Below, piece by piece: positions 43,326 through 52,777 of a stretch of DNA of 64,000 nucleotides; positions within the stretch are counted from its first letter, which is position 1; each line of letters begins with the position of its first letter. Below the pieces are notes generated by a model. That model had not been told where the DNA came from. It searched no databases and was given only the letters and a program-made list of their open reading frames with translations. This DNA comes from Puccinia triticina (taxonomy: Eukaryota > Basidiomycota > Pucciniomycetes > Pucciniales > Pucciniaceae): assembly GCF_026914185.1 (NCBI RefSeq), contig NC_070567.1, positions 5,606,001 to 5,670,000 of the forward strand, read 5' to 3'. Made by a program: the position numbers and the translations under genes.

Positions 43326-43511
43326 ATGAAGAACTTTCTTCTGGCGATCCCTGTTGGATTGTTGATCCTCTTGCAAGCTACGACTGGGTCCCCAACACCT
43401 GTTCCCCAAGCTGGAGCGCCCCAAGTACCTGGCGTCCGTGGGTGGTACCGTAGTGCCCCTGGTCTCCCTTGTCGATGTGCCGATGGCTGTGGATGTGTCG
43501 ATGGACCTTGA
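43326..43511 (+). CDS. Small secreted cysteine-containing peptide 1 (61 aa)
   Basis: 61 residues. MKNFLLAIPVGLLILLQA is a classic signal peptide (about 1-20), with cleavage probably after TTGS or nearby. The mature part is Pro/Gly-rich (PTPVPQAG) and ends in a compact Cys cluster CRCADGCGC. It is paralogous to 48347-48553 and 50099-50293 (shared NFL..IP..LL.LLQ and SPTP). Short secreted Cys-bearing proteins in a rust are candidate effectors by general knowledge; no function is shown here. The stop lies just upstream of the conserved 3' segment beginning GGTAACTGATGACC at about 43530. Confidence 0.75.
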   Translation: MKNFLLAIPVGLLILLQATTGSPTPVPQAGAPQVPGVRGWYRSAPGLPCRCADGCGCVDGP

Positions 43512-44157
43512 TGTCATCGGAAGTGAGCTCAGGGTAACTGATGACCTTCTCTTTCCCATAAAGATCGCTGCTGTGTCTCTGACTATCTGGACTGGATCTT
43601 TCTCAGGCAGATCCGAAAACGATTCGATGGCTAGCCTGATTACTCTGATCATGCTTGCTCAACGATAACGTTATGATATTTGTGGTTTTTGAACTAGGGA
43701 TCCCCCATCACCAACGCGCGTATTTAATAAATTTATCGCTATAGTTCACCAAATCATTTCAGTCACATACGTAGCACCGAACCTATACATCGGAGATTTC
43801 CTAGTACCTAGAGTATTTGTGTGTGTTGAGAATGAATGAAAATAAGTTTTTTTTTAGATTATGGCCGGTGGAATTGTTTTCCAAGTGGAACAACAGACGT
43901 TGGATTATGTGATATTATGTGCTCACTCAGATGTAGGTCTGACTTGATTCCTCATGAGGTCTTCTACTACTTAATGTAGCTCAAAATACCGGTGATGGCT
44001 CTGCATGCCAAATTGAATCTTGCTCCTCTTGCAAGCCCTATATTCTGCTTCCAAGTGAATAGAACTTGAAACCATCGGGAAATTGGGAAGATGGAAAAAT
44101 GCAATCATTCCAAGTGTACATATTCATCGAAAGGGGAACTAACGGCAAGCCAGGTCC
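43512..44157 (+). other. 3' segment of peptide unit 1
   Basis: 43529-43600 (ggtaactgatgaccttctctttccc ... gctgctgtgt) is conserved at 48557 and 50308 and ends with an acceptor-like tttctcag, so a 3' UTR intron is plausible. 43690-43830 (atcaccaacgcgcg, agagtatttgtg) matches the ends of units 2 and 3. No further gene to 44157. Confidence 0.5.
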
Positions 44158-44689
44158 TACACCACGGGTGAGGTTTTAAAGTTTCCATCCAGTAAATTTA
44201 CTGGATGGTACAAAAAACCGAAAACCACTCGGAATCATTCCGGTATGGTCGAAGGACCAAAAACCAATCGGAATGCTTCCGGTATGGTCAAAGGACCGGA
44301 ATCATTCCGAATGCAATTCGGGTTAAAACCAAACCCAAAAAAAAAGGTTTGCATCGGAACGAAGTCGAAAAAGTTTTGACTTCATTCCAGGAAATACAGA
44401 CTGGGATCTGTTTCCGGTATTTTTCCGGTATTTTTGCCGGAAAAATTCTGTATATGAGTGATCAAGCCTTGCATATGCAGGGTCATAAACACAAATCACA
44501 CTTCGGCCTGCATGGCGTGTCTAACGTACACCACCTGCAAATGGGTGTGGTTTTCTCCGCAGCCACAGCCAGTGGTTTTCCCTCGGAACTCGCGCGGCCC
44601 CCGGAAAACTCGTGCGGCCCCCGGAAACCATCATTCGGGGTGATGATACACATAACTCACCCGGGCCGTTCATCTGGCTGGTCAAATGA

Positions 44690-44910
44690 CGACCAGCCAA
44701 GTTGTGCAACTTGATGACCGGCGAGCCGCGGGTCATCAGGACACACCGATGACCGGACAGCCGCGGGTCATCAGGACACACCGATGACCGGACAGCTGGC
44801 CGGTCATTGAGCTATACATGCCTCAATGACTGGTCAGACGGCTGGTCATCAAGGCAGACAGCTCGGTGACCGGAGCCGGCCGGTCATCAATAAGGCAGAC
44901 ACTGATCAAT
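44690..44910. repeat. Dyad satellite GATGACCGGC, left block
   Basis: Repeats of tgatgaccgg / ccggtcatca in both orientations, joined by cagctgg, agccgcggg and similar linkers. The same motif makes up 45790-46610. Confidence 0.75.
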
Positions 44911-45187
44911 GACCGGTCATCAAGGATACACCACGGGCCATCCAGGACATCCATTGGTTGGACCGATGGTCGCACCTTCGGCTGTCCGGCTCTTGCGCGG
45001 GGGAGTCCATCCTTGGGACGGACATTGTACTTCCCTCGCGTCGGATGGTTCGGACAAACCATCCCATGTACGGACCAGGGAGCGTTCAGCGGATGATTGA
45101 AGGACCATCCGCTGGATGGCTCCACACTCCAGCGGGCATCAAAAAATGAGTGGCCCGGCTGGCCAACGCACATCAGTGCTCGCAAGG

Positions 45188-45262
45188 GGTGTCAAACATG
45201 CGACCTGTGGAGCCCTCAATTGACGTCAAGAGCATGAATCTGCCAACTACGCCATGTCGACA
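45188..45262 (-). repeat. tRNA-like sequence (degenerate)
   Basis: Minus strand: TGGCGTAGTTGG (A box-like, 45243-45254), a self-complementary TTGACGTCAA anticodon-arm region, an AGGTC variable-loop-like string and GTTTGACACC (weak B box). It probably derives from a tRNA; pairing in the T arm is broken. Confidence 0.35.
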
Positions 45263-45349
45263 GCACCTTGCAGTAACCCCACCTTCATCACATATAGACT
45301 ACAACCAACGATACCCCTTCGCCGTCCAACAGTCTATTGGACATTCAGA

Positions 45350-45760
45350 TCAATTGCACAGTCTTGATCAAGGGTGTCCAAGGGTTTTTTTAATTGGTGT
45401 CCATTGGACACCCTCATGAATGGAGGGTGATGCACATTGTTTCTTGCGATCATTGGACACTCTCAACCGAGAGTGTCCGCTGGGCAACTTGTTTGGTGTC
45501 CATCGGACACTCCGGCTGGAGTGTCCGATTGTCGGAGCGCACGTTTGCGTGAAAAGCGTCCATTGGACACTCCTGGAGGAGAGTGTCCGATGGATGCTAT
45601 TTTTTGGGCGTCCAAATGACGCTTTGGCCAGCAAAGCGGCACTTGGACGCTTTTTGAAACCGTCCAAGTGATGCTTTTGCCCCGTAGCGTCCATCGGATG
45701 CTCTGGGAGCATCCTCTGGACGCTTCCAGGGCAAAAGCGTCCATCGGATGGGGCGGTTTC
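45350..45760. repeat. Dyad satellite GTGTCCATTGGACAC
   Basis: Repeated (g)tgtccat(t/c)ggacactc palindromes alternating with gcgtccatcggatgc variants. It is distinct from the gatgaccgg satellite that flanks it. Confidence 0.8.
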
Positions 45761-45789
45761 CCAGAAACCCGCCCCGTGGTGTACACCTC

Positions 45790-46610
45790 GATCACCTCAG
45801 ACCGGCCAGCTGGCTGGTCATTGAAGTGTCCTTGATGACCGGCTGGCTCCGGTCATCGAGGTACATGTATACCTCGATGGCCAGCCGTCTGACCAGTCAT
45901 CAAGGTATACACCTCAATGACCGGCCAACTGGCTGGCCATCAAAATTGTACCTCGATGACCGGTCAGCTGGCTGGTTGTCGAGGTATACAGGCACCTTGA
46001 TGACCGGAGCAGGCCGTTCGTCAAGGCATACACCTTGATCATCCCTGTCATCAAGGCTGGATCATTGATGACCGGAGCCGGCCGGTCATCAAGGCCTTGA
46101 TCATTGATGACCGGAGCCAACCGGCCATTAAGGCATACACCTTGATGACCGGCCAGCTTGGGTCGGTTCATCAAGGTACATTCATACCTCGAAGACCAGC
46201 CGGCTGGCTGGTCATCGAGGTACATATGTTGATGGCCAGCCAGTTGGCCGGTCATTGAGGTGTATACCTCGATGACTGCTCAGATGGCTGGTAATCAAGG
46301 TACATGTACCTTGACATCAAGGACACCTCGATGACCAGCCAGCTGGCCGGTGATCGAGTTGTATCTGTGCCTTAATGACCGATTAGATGGCCGGTCATCG
46401 AGTGTCTACCGTCTTGATGACCGGCCGGCTCCAGTCATCAAGCTGTCTGCCTTGACGACCAGCCGTCTGACCAGTCATCGAGGCATGTATACCTTGATGA
46501 CCGCCCAGCTGTCCGGTCATCGGTGCGTCCTGATGAACCGCGGCTCGCCGTTCATCAAGCTGTACAACTTGGCTGGTCGTCATGTGACCAGCCAGATGAC
46601 CGGCCCGGGC
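45790..46610. repeat. Dyad satellite GATGACCGGC, right block
   Basis: Direct and inverted copies of gatgaccggccagctgg / ccagctggccggtcatc, linked by aggtatacacctc-type palindromes. Long irregular array with unit length about 35-45 bp. Confidence 0.8.
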
Positions 46611-46707
46611 GAGTTATGTTTACCCCAAATGATGGTTCCCGGGGGCCGCGCGAGTTCAGTTGGAAAACCACTGGGTGTGGCTGCGGAGAAAACCACACCC
46701 ATTTGCA

Positions 46708-46775
46708 GGTGGTGGTAGTGGTCAAGGGGCTCCTGTGGAGGTAGATCAGCAACATGTTGCTGGTTCAATCCTCCC
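46708..46775 (+). repeat. tRNA-like SINE head, second copy
   Basis: TGGTAGTGGTC (A box, 46713-46723) and GGTTCAATCCTC (B box, 46762-46772) at tRNA spacing. It shares GTTGCTGGTTCAATCC with the minus-strand unit at 7392-7463. Located inside the right arm of the 44158-47039 element. Confidence 0.45.
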
Positions 46776-47047
46776 TTTTGGCTGGGTGATTTGTTTGGTC
46801 CCCATTTTGAGCCAAGAACACCCCGCCACAGCCCGGAACCATTCCAAAAAAACTTTTGAAAGAAATTCGGAATGGCGTTGGCAATCCGTGGTATTTTCGG
46901 ATTGCCCTCCAGTAGAATTCCAGGAAGATTCCAGTGGAAACGCCGACGGTCTGACGACGGTCCCCCCTTGCAGGCAGACACCTCGAAATGATTTCGGTTA
47001 CCAACCGAAATCATTTCAAAGAACTTCACCCGTGGTGTAACAGGTCT

Positions 47048-48346
47048 GTAAATGACATTCCGTGATGATGCCCGCCTCTATCTAGCACAGGGTACGCGGG
47101 TTTGTCGGGATCAGGTCCATCCTCACATCCTAGCATGGGGCAATGTGCATCTGGGGGTGCTTCAGCGTCAATCCGGCTCACGCGTCATCTGGACCCAATG
47201 AATCTTCATCGATCGCTCCCGCCGTGTAGTCTTCTGGGGGTCATCAGTTGGGGGTTGCCGGCGGAGGTTGAAAAGAAGCCTCGAGTCGGAGTCTGGCTGG
47301 CCTGCCACATGGCACAGCACGCGTGTTGGCTGCAGTGGCTCATTGTGTCACGTCACTCCCGAAAATCATCTTCTGCCCGAGGTGCCAATGACGCGTCGAG
47401 AAGTATCCGATGGATTGGCTTATCGCGGCAATAGAAACACCAGCGGATTTGTGTTGTGTGCTACTTCCTGACCAGTTGGACCCCGTGTGGATCAATTTGA
47501 TCGTTGTATTGTGGAAAGATTATTCTGACAAACCCTTTCTCCCAGTCAATTCAAACCAACATTGAGCAAAAATGCTGGAAAATGACATCCAGATACACAC
47601 ATAAACCTCAGGGAAACACCCCGATACATCAATATTTATGTACCCTACCGGGCTTGCCATAGTCTAGACGTGTACACACTTTCTGCTTTTGCACGGAACA
47701 ATCTTTGAGTGGAATTCGAGAATGCACGCACCAAAAACTATTCAACCATACAACTAAAGAATACAGTTGAGGATGTGACGGGCACGCGCGTGAGGCGGGC
47801 TGTACATAGTGCCAGCTGCGCTGTCTAAAGCCCCTTTTTGCTGACTCGGTGATTCTCCGTGCCAAGCTCCCCACCCACAATAATCACTACAAAATCCACG
47901 ATCATTTCTCCGATCAATCCCTCAATCGTCACAGCTATCGCTTTGCACTGTTTACACTCGTGCCAATTTTTAAATAACTTATAGGAGCTAGGTGCGTTTC
48001 CCTCTATGCCCTTCTAATCAAATCTCCCTGACTCACGTTGCGTGATTTTTCTTTAGGTTTGTCTTCACTTACAGATATCATTTATGGTGTTCAAAGTTGG
48101 TTTGCATAATTTTATGCATGCATAAATCATAAAATCATAAAATCTTTTTTGCAGGGTATATGACTGTCTGATTATGTAATAGAAAATTTCCTCACCAAAA
48201 TATTTTTATGATTTTATGATTTATGCATGCATAAAAATATGCAAACCAACTTTGAACACCATAATTGCCGTGTTACCAAGACCTGACAATACGCTCGCAC
48301 ATTGCATCAACTCATATCTTATTTCATTGTATTCTGATTCTCCAGA
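47048..48346 (+). promoter_or_regulatory. Paralogous unit 2: upstream region and leader of peptide gene 2
   Basis: 47200-47450 matches the PQ-loop 5' flank (40140-40420). 47640-47870 carries the conserved block (cgggcttgcc, ggaacaatctttgag, gatgtgacgggca, ctgactcggtga). The leader (aggtgcgtttccctctatgcccttct, ctttaggtttgtc) is interrupted by the MITE at 48083-48263. Confidence 0.6.
48083..48263. mobile_element. MITE, TATGGTGTTC family, copy 2, TSD ATT
   Basis: 181 bp, near-identical to 4486-4666. ATT flanks it (48080-48082, 48264-48266). Unit 1 shows the empty site (gatctcattgccg at about 43232), so the ATT duplication is directly confirmed by a paralogue. It lies in the leader of peptide gene 2. 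Confidence 0.9.
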
Positions 48347-48553
48347 ATGCAAAACTTCTTAACTATCCCTTTTGCATTATTGGTCCTCTTGCAATCTACC
48401 ATCTGCTACCCAACACTTTCTGTGTGAGGTGTTGCGACGCAAGGGCCCGGCAAACCTGGCGGTCAACACGACAGGCCTGGCGAATGTAAATGTGACTGTA
48501 TAAGCAACAAATGTGTATGTGATCCAGGTTGCAATAATCCGAAGAGCTCATAA
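48347..48553 (+). pseudogene. Small secreted cysteine-rich peptide 2, broken by a TGA
   Basis: A 68-codon paralogue of peptides 1 and 3. It opens with signal peptide MQNFLTIPFALLVLLQ, then meets an in-frame TGA at codon 27 (48425-48427). The frame then stays open through a Cys-dense end (CKCDCISNKCVCDPGC) to TAA at 48551. The Cys cluster is the richest of the three. With the stop it would be only a signal peptide plus a few residues. It is either a recent pseudogene or a sequencing error; the 181-bp MITE in its leader also argues for lost constraint. Confidence 0.75.
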
Positions 48554-48992
48554 CAAGGTAACCGATGACCTTTTCCTTCCCATCAAGACCGCTGCTGTGT
48601 TTCTGACTACTTATCTGGGAACGCCCGCTTGACCTTCGTCAGTCATATCCGGAAACAACTCAATGGCTAGCCTGATTGTTCTGATGATGCCCGTTGGACA
48701 ACAAGTCTCCCTCCACGACATCTGTTAATCAATCTTTCTTGTTCTTGGACTAGGGAACTCCCATCACCAATGCGCATATTTGGTAGATTTTGTAGTTCAC
48801 GTGGAATCCTTATGCTTATCCAGAAAAATTTACTATGGATTGACTCTGAAGCTACCAGTTCAACAAAAAGCGGGTTTGCATTATCACCTTCAGGCCGATT
48901 GCTCCCAATGTCGAGATGTAAAAAGATCACTCAAACAAACCCTTCTTTCCAATACATGAAACGATCAGGGAAAATTAAATCTTGGTTAAATT
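48554..48992 (+). other. 3' segment of unit 2 and start of unit 3
   Basis: Begins with the conserved AGGTAACCGATGACC (48557) and continues to an acceptor-like cgtcag (about 48640). 48750-48800 matches the unit ends. From about 48900 (gtcgagatgtaaaaagatc, aaacccttctttc) the next unit begins. Confidence 0.5.
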
Positions 48993-49090
48993 TGTTATGG
49001 CCTGGTGTATACCTCTCTGGGGGAGAGTTGATGCCCGCTACAATCGTGTAGTCGGGTGGTACCTTTTCTTCCTTCCCCGGGGTTTTTACA
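48993..49090 (+). repeat. TRIM 5' LTR
   Basis: 98 bp, TG...CA, followed immediately by GGTTATGAGCCCAGCG (49091-49106), complementary to the initiator tRNA-Met anticodon arm. Confidence 0.93.
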
Positions 49091-49490
49091 GGTTATGAGC
49101 CCAGCGTTACCTCTGTCGCGTGTTCAATTCCCATTGCCTGCATCTCGCACATGTCACATCTCCCCAGCTTGTAACCCTCACATAACATGACATAACTGTG
49201 TTAGCTACTCCTAGTCTTACATACAAGCATATTATTGATTATTGGTTTAGGAGTGTGGTTGCCTTAAAATAGTTCCACGGTTCATGGGTGCCAAAAGTCC
49301 CATTTTAAGATAAATCATAGTATAGTCTTTAAAAAAATAGCATTAGTATAGTAGCCAGTATGCGTGAAAGTTGACAGTTAACAAGTCTGTCGGGGAGTAA
49401 CACTTAGATTTGTATGTAGTTTCACACCAGTCCATTTGGTGTCCAATCCAATATCACCTCTGTTATCAGTGATATTGGCTTGCGGGGGAG

Positions 49491-49588
49491 TGTTATGGCC
49501 TGGTGTATACCTCTCTGGGGGAGAGTTGATGCCCGCTACGATTGTGTAGTCGGGTGGTATCTTTCCTTCCTTCCCCGGGGTTTTTACA
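49491..49588 (+). repeat. TRIM 3' LTR
   Basis: 98 bp, same as 48993-49090 except for four transitions. Preceded by the polypurine tract. Confidence 0.93.
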
Positions 49589-49593
49589 AAATT

Positions 49594-50098
49594 GAGGGAA
49601 ACTTCCTGAAATGTGCGCCTCCGGGCTTGCCGTAGAAGTGTACAGTCGCACTTTCTACTTCCACCGCACGGAACAATCTTTGAGTAGGATTGTACATGCA
49701 TGCAACCATTACAATATGAGTTGAGGCTGTGACGGGCATCCGCGAGGAGGCGGGCTGTACATGGTGCTTTCAACACGAGTCCTTTGTTGCTGACTCGGTA
49801 ACTCCAAGCCTTAGCTCCCAACCCCCAAGGCTTTTCATCTCAGCCTATTCATATCTAAAATCCACGAGCATTTGTCCCATCAATCCCTTGATTTTCTCAT
49901 CGTCTGCTTTGCATTCTTCCAAGTCATCTGGCTTCCGTATCCGACTAGGTTTGTTCCATTTCACTCCATGCCCTTCTGATTGAATTCCCTTGACTCCGCA
50001 ACTTGATATCCGTGCTGCTTTGACAAGACTTTTGCCCTGACTATACCACTCTGAATTGCATCAACTTAGATCAGCTTCTCGTAGTCAGATTCTCCATA
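49594..50098 (+). promoter_or_regulatory. Conserved upstream block and leader of peptide gene 3
   Basis: gcgcctccgggcttgccgt, ggaacaatctttgagt, ctgtgacgggcatccgcg, gctgactcggtaa, actaggtttgttcc, catgcccttctgat and cagattctcc precede ATG 50099 in the same order as in unit 1. Confidence 0.6.
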
Positions 50099-50293
50099 AT
50101 GCAAAACTTCTTAGTGATCCCTGTTGGATTATTAATCCTATTGCAAGTTACCATCGGCTCCCCAACACCGATTGCTCGACCTGACGGCAGAATCCCTCCC
50201 GGACCCCATCCCATCGATAGACCCAGATACAGTCCTCCCCGTTTCGATTGTGATTGTCCCTTAGATCCCGGAAGTTGCTGCGCTGAGCACTGA
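50099..50293 (+). CDS. Small secreted cysteine-containing peptide 3 (64 aa)
   Basis: 64 residues: signal peptide MQNFLVIPVGLLILLQVTIG (about 1-20), then a Pro/Arg-rich mature region (SPTPIARPDG, IDRPRYSPPR) and terminal Cys cluster CDCPLDPGSCC. Best preserved member of the three-copy family. The signal region is almost unchanged among copies while the mature part varies in sequence and length, as often seen in secreted peptides under diversifying pressure (inference). It is followed at 50308 by the conserved AGGTAACCGATGG segment, which could be a 3' UTR intron ending in ctttcgcag (about 50390). Confidence 0.78.
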   Translation: MQNFLVIPVGLLILLQVTIGSPTPIARPDGRIPPGPHPIDRPRYSPPRFDCDCPLDPGSCCAEH

Positions 50294-51003
50294 GAAGAGC
50301 TCATGACAAGGTAACCGATGGTCTTCTCCTTGACATACAGACCCCCGCCGCGTTTCTGACTATCTGATAACGCCGAATTGACCTTTCGCAGATATATTTG
50401 GAAACAATTCAATGGCTACATAGCCTAATTATTCGAGTGACGCTTTCTCAACAACCAGTCTCTCCAAGATATCTGCCAAATCACCTTTTTTGTTATTGAA
50501 TTAGCTTTACATCACCAAGGCACGCGATTTATATTTACCGGTGTAGTTCTCTAAATTATTTTGGCCGCACACATAGCCCCATACCTTGACATCAGAGACT
50601 TCCTAGTAGTAACTTAGAGTGTTTGTGGGTATACTACAAGAGCGAATTAAAACAATAACATTGATACATTAAATTATGAAAGACAGGTGTTTCCTTTCAT
50701 GCTCATCCAGGTTTGAATCTGATTTCCTGATGTCCTCTCAATGCTCATGCACCACTGCTAAGTATGATTTCAAATTCACGAAGGCTCACCTGCGGAGTCA
50801 GACACGAGTTGGTCACCACCCGTTTGCCGTGGATTCCTTAGGGCATTTGGGGATTGCTCAGAACCAGGCATGCAGTTTGACTAGGCTACCCTTGCTGACA
50901 CTGTGATCAAGATGTTGAATCAATAGGGAAGACACCTTCCCGTAGGGACCCTCCAAAGGAGGGACTTAAGCCCCCTTTGTTAGTGATACATTGCAAGAAT
51001 AAT
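50294..51003 (+). other. 3' segment of unit 3 and flank
   Basis: Conserved 3' segment to about 50640 (atcaccaaggcacgcg, cttcctagtag, gagtgtttgtg match unit 1). 50640-51003 has no recognisable gene. Confidence 0.45.
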
Positions 51004-51006
51004 ATT

Positions 51007-51199
51007 TAGGGTGTTCAAAGTTGACTTTCATAAAATCATAACAGCATAAAATCATAAGATTCTAAGCCAAAAAAAAATATGTACACGCAAACACTCAAAT
51101 TGGAGCAACATTTCTAAAATGGTACATATAAAATCATCATTTGAAAGTTTTATGATTTTATGTAATGAAAATATTATGATTTCAACTTTGAACACCTTA
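51007..51199. mobile_element. MITE, TATGGTGTTC family, diverged copy 3
   Basis: 193 bp, ends TAGGGTGTTCAAAGTTGA / TTCAACTTTGAACACCTTA. The interior is A/T-rich with cataaaatcat motifs like copies 1 and 2. Flanks ATT/AAT do not form a clean duplication, consistent with age. Confidence 0.7.
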
Positions 51200-52429
51200 A
51201 ATGAAACTTTTGCATGACATCCCGTGTGACGCGCAATCAGTTCCCAGGAGTAGAGAATTGGGAAGAATTAATCCTTAAATTCTTTCTACCCATGTCATTT
51301 GGCATTGTGTGATCAAGGTTTTGAAAGAATACAAAGGACTAGGATTTCATTTCTCTAGATTAGACTTTGTAACTATCTAACAAGGATTTTCTAACTTATG
51401 ATAAATCAAAGGAAATGTATCCTTTATTTACCTAGGAGCAAGCGAGTGTGCTGCTCTTGACTGTTTGAGAGATAAATGGAGTAGAGATGGAAGCAGCAAT
51501 GGTTCCGCGTATGTCGTCTTAGCGATCTGTGCGTTGTAAACCTCAGTTAGCTTAATCTTCATTTGTAAGTTTCATTTCTCTTTTAAATCTTTTTCTTACG
51601 CTCTTTGAGCCTGTGAGTATTATGGTCCGTTTGATTGGTTCTCAGCAAAACGGTCGAGGAATAGCGCGACGTTATCTACAAAACGTTTATGCGATCCTCT
51701 TTTAGTGCTTTGTTTCTTTTGCTGAGTTACAGAAACCTTTACTCACCGACTTCTTCCTCTTCACTTTGTGCAGGATCGGTATGAGTGGGTTTTATCTTTT
51801 TGACTTTGTCTAGAAGAGAGGATCGAGGCGTTAGCGCTCAACTTGTTAGTGTTAAAGCTAAATCAACTTCTTGCTCACCTTTGGTGGGCGATGTTATTCT
51901 CGCTTTAAGGGACTGTGGCTCGGGATTTACCGCAAGCTTGATTTTGCTGTGCGCTGAGGCCGGACCTGCATGCATCAAATTTTGATGAGTCAGTTTTACG
52001 ACCCCGCAGAGCTGATTTTTGGACTGCGGAATCTGGTTCGCTTTGCTTACCATTTTCCGCAGCTGATTGAGTTCCCGGCTGCTGGCTCAATTTATGAGTT
52101 TGTGGCCGTTCACCTAGGCGTGTAATCTCACAGGTTTGGGGGTACAGAAGATGCATAAGATCATGAAGTTTCTTTCTACATTTTTTTAATTCTTTGGGGC
52201 CTTGAGTGCCCCTTGAAGTTCTTCTTTGTGACTGACATGTGCCCTGCTCCATTGGAATGGAACTTTTTCACCTGTTGGTGGGTACAATTCATCCTTCAGT
52301 GGGTATCTGTGAGCCCTTTCCGGTGCCCAGGGCAGGCAAGCTAAAAGCTCAAAGGAGTATCTCTTCACCAGCCATGTTTACCTCCAAGGTCACATAGACA
52401 CCTGCTGAAAGGTGATTGGTACCCATAAA
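51200..52429. other. Non-coding region with first copy of a 0.7-kb dispersed repeat
   Basis: 51429-52133 matches 53445-54140 in the same orientation (gacctgcatgcatcaa, ggttcgctttgcttacca, tttccgcagctga, aatttatgag, ggccgttcacc). Both run to a ...ctcaca(c)ag end. No coding frame recognised. Confidence 0.5.
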
Positions 52430-52777
52430 CAAGGGTGTAACAGCTATGCTACAAAAAGCGTAGCGTAGCAGTTAGTGTAGTGTTTTTTCAGATTGCTGTG
52501 CTGCGCTGAACTGTAGCGGTCAAAAAGGACCGCTACGTTTTTTGAAATCCCTGACAAAAAAACATAGTGTCTAGCACACTTTTTGCAGCGGCCATGTAGC
52601 GCCAGACCACTTAGCGCAAAACCGCTAAAAAAGAGGCTATGTAGCGGTATGTTAACCGCTTTTCTACATAAACTGGGGGAAAAAAAAAACTACCATACCC
52701 GCAGACCAATAGAGAAAAAAAAGGAAGGAAAATTAATAAGAGAGTTTAATGAACTATATCAGAAAAAATTACCAAAA

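Larger units (their letters stand above)
44158..47039. mobile_element. 2.9-kb inverted-end (foldback-type) element packed with dyad satellites
   Basis: Ends TACACCACGGGTGA / TCACCCGTGGTGTA. CAGGTC occurs just outside both (44151-44156, 47041-47046), an imperfect 6-8 bp duplication. Each end has a subterminal hairpin (CCATCCAGTAAATTTACTGG at about 44194; aaatgatttcggttacc... at about 46987). Second-level inverted arms, 44520-44700 versus 46560-46715, share ccacctgcaaatgggtgtgg, the gcggccccc block and gatgaccgg motifs. No transposase. It separates peptide units 1 and 2. Confidence 0.75.
48993..49588 (+). mobile_element. TRIM (miniature LTR retroelement), TSD AAATT
   Basis: 596 bp with two 98-bp LTRs (TGTTATGG...TTTTTACA) differing at four sites, a perfect 5-bp duplication AAATT (48988-48992, 49589-49593), a half-tRNA primer-binding site right after the first LTR, and a purine tract ggcttgcgggggag before the second. 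No coding capacity. It sits in the upstream region of peptide gene 3; unit 1 lacks it. Confidence 0.95.

Noticed and set aside
49378..49821. 147-codon minus-strand frame
   Set aside because: Spans the TRIM 3' LTR boundary; not a gene.
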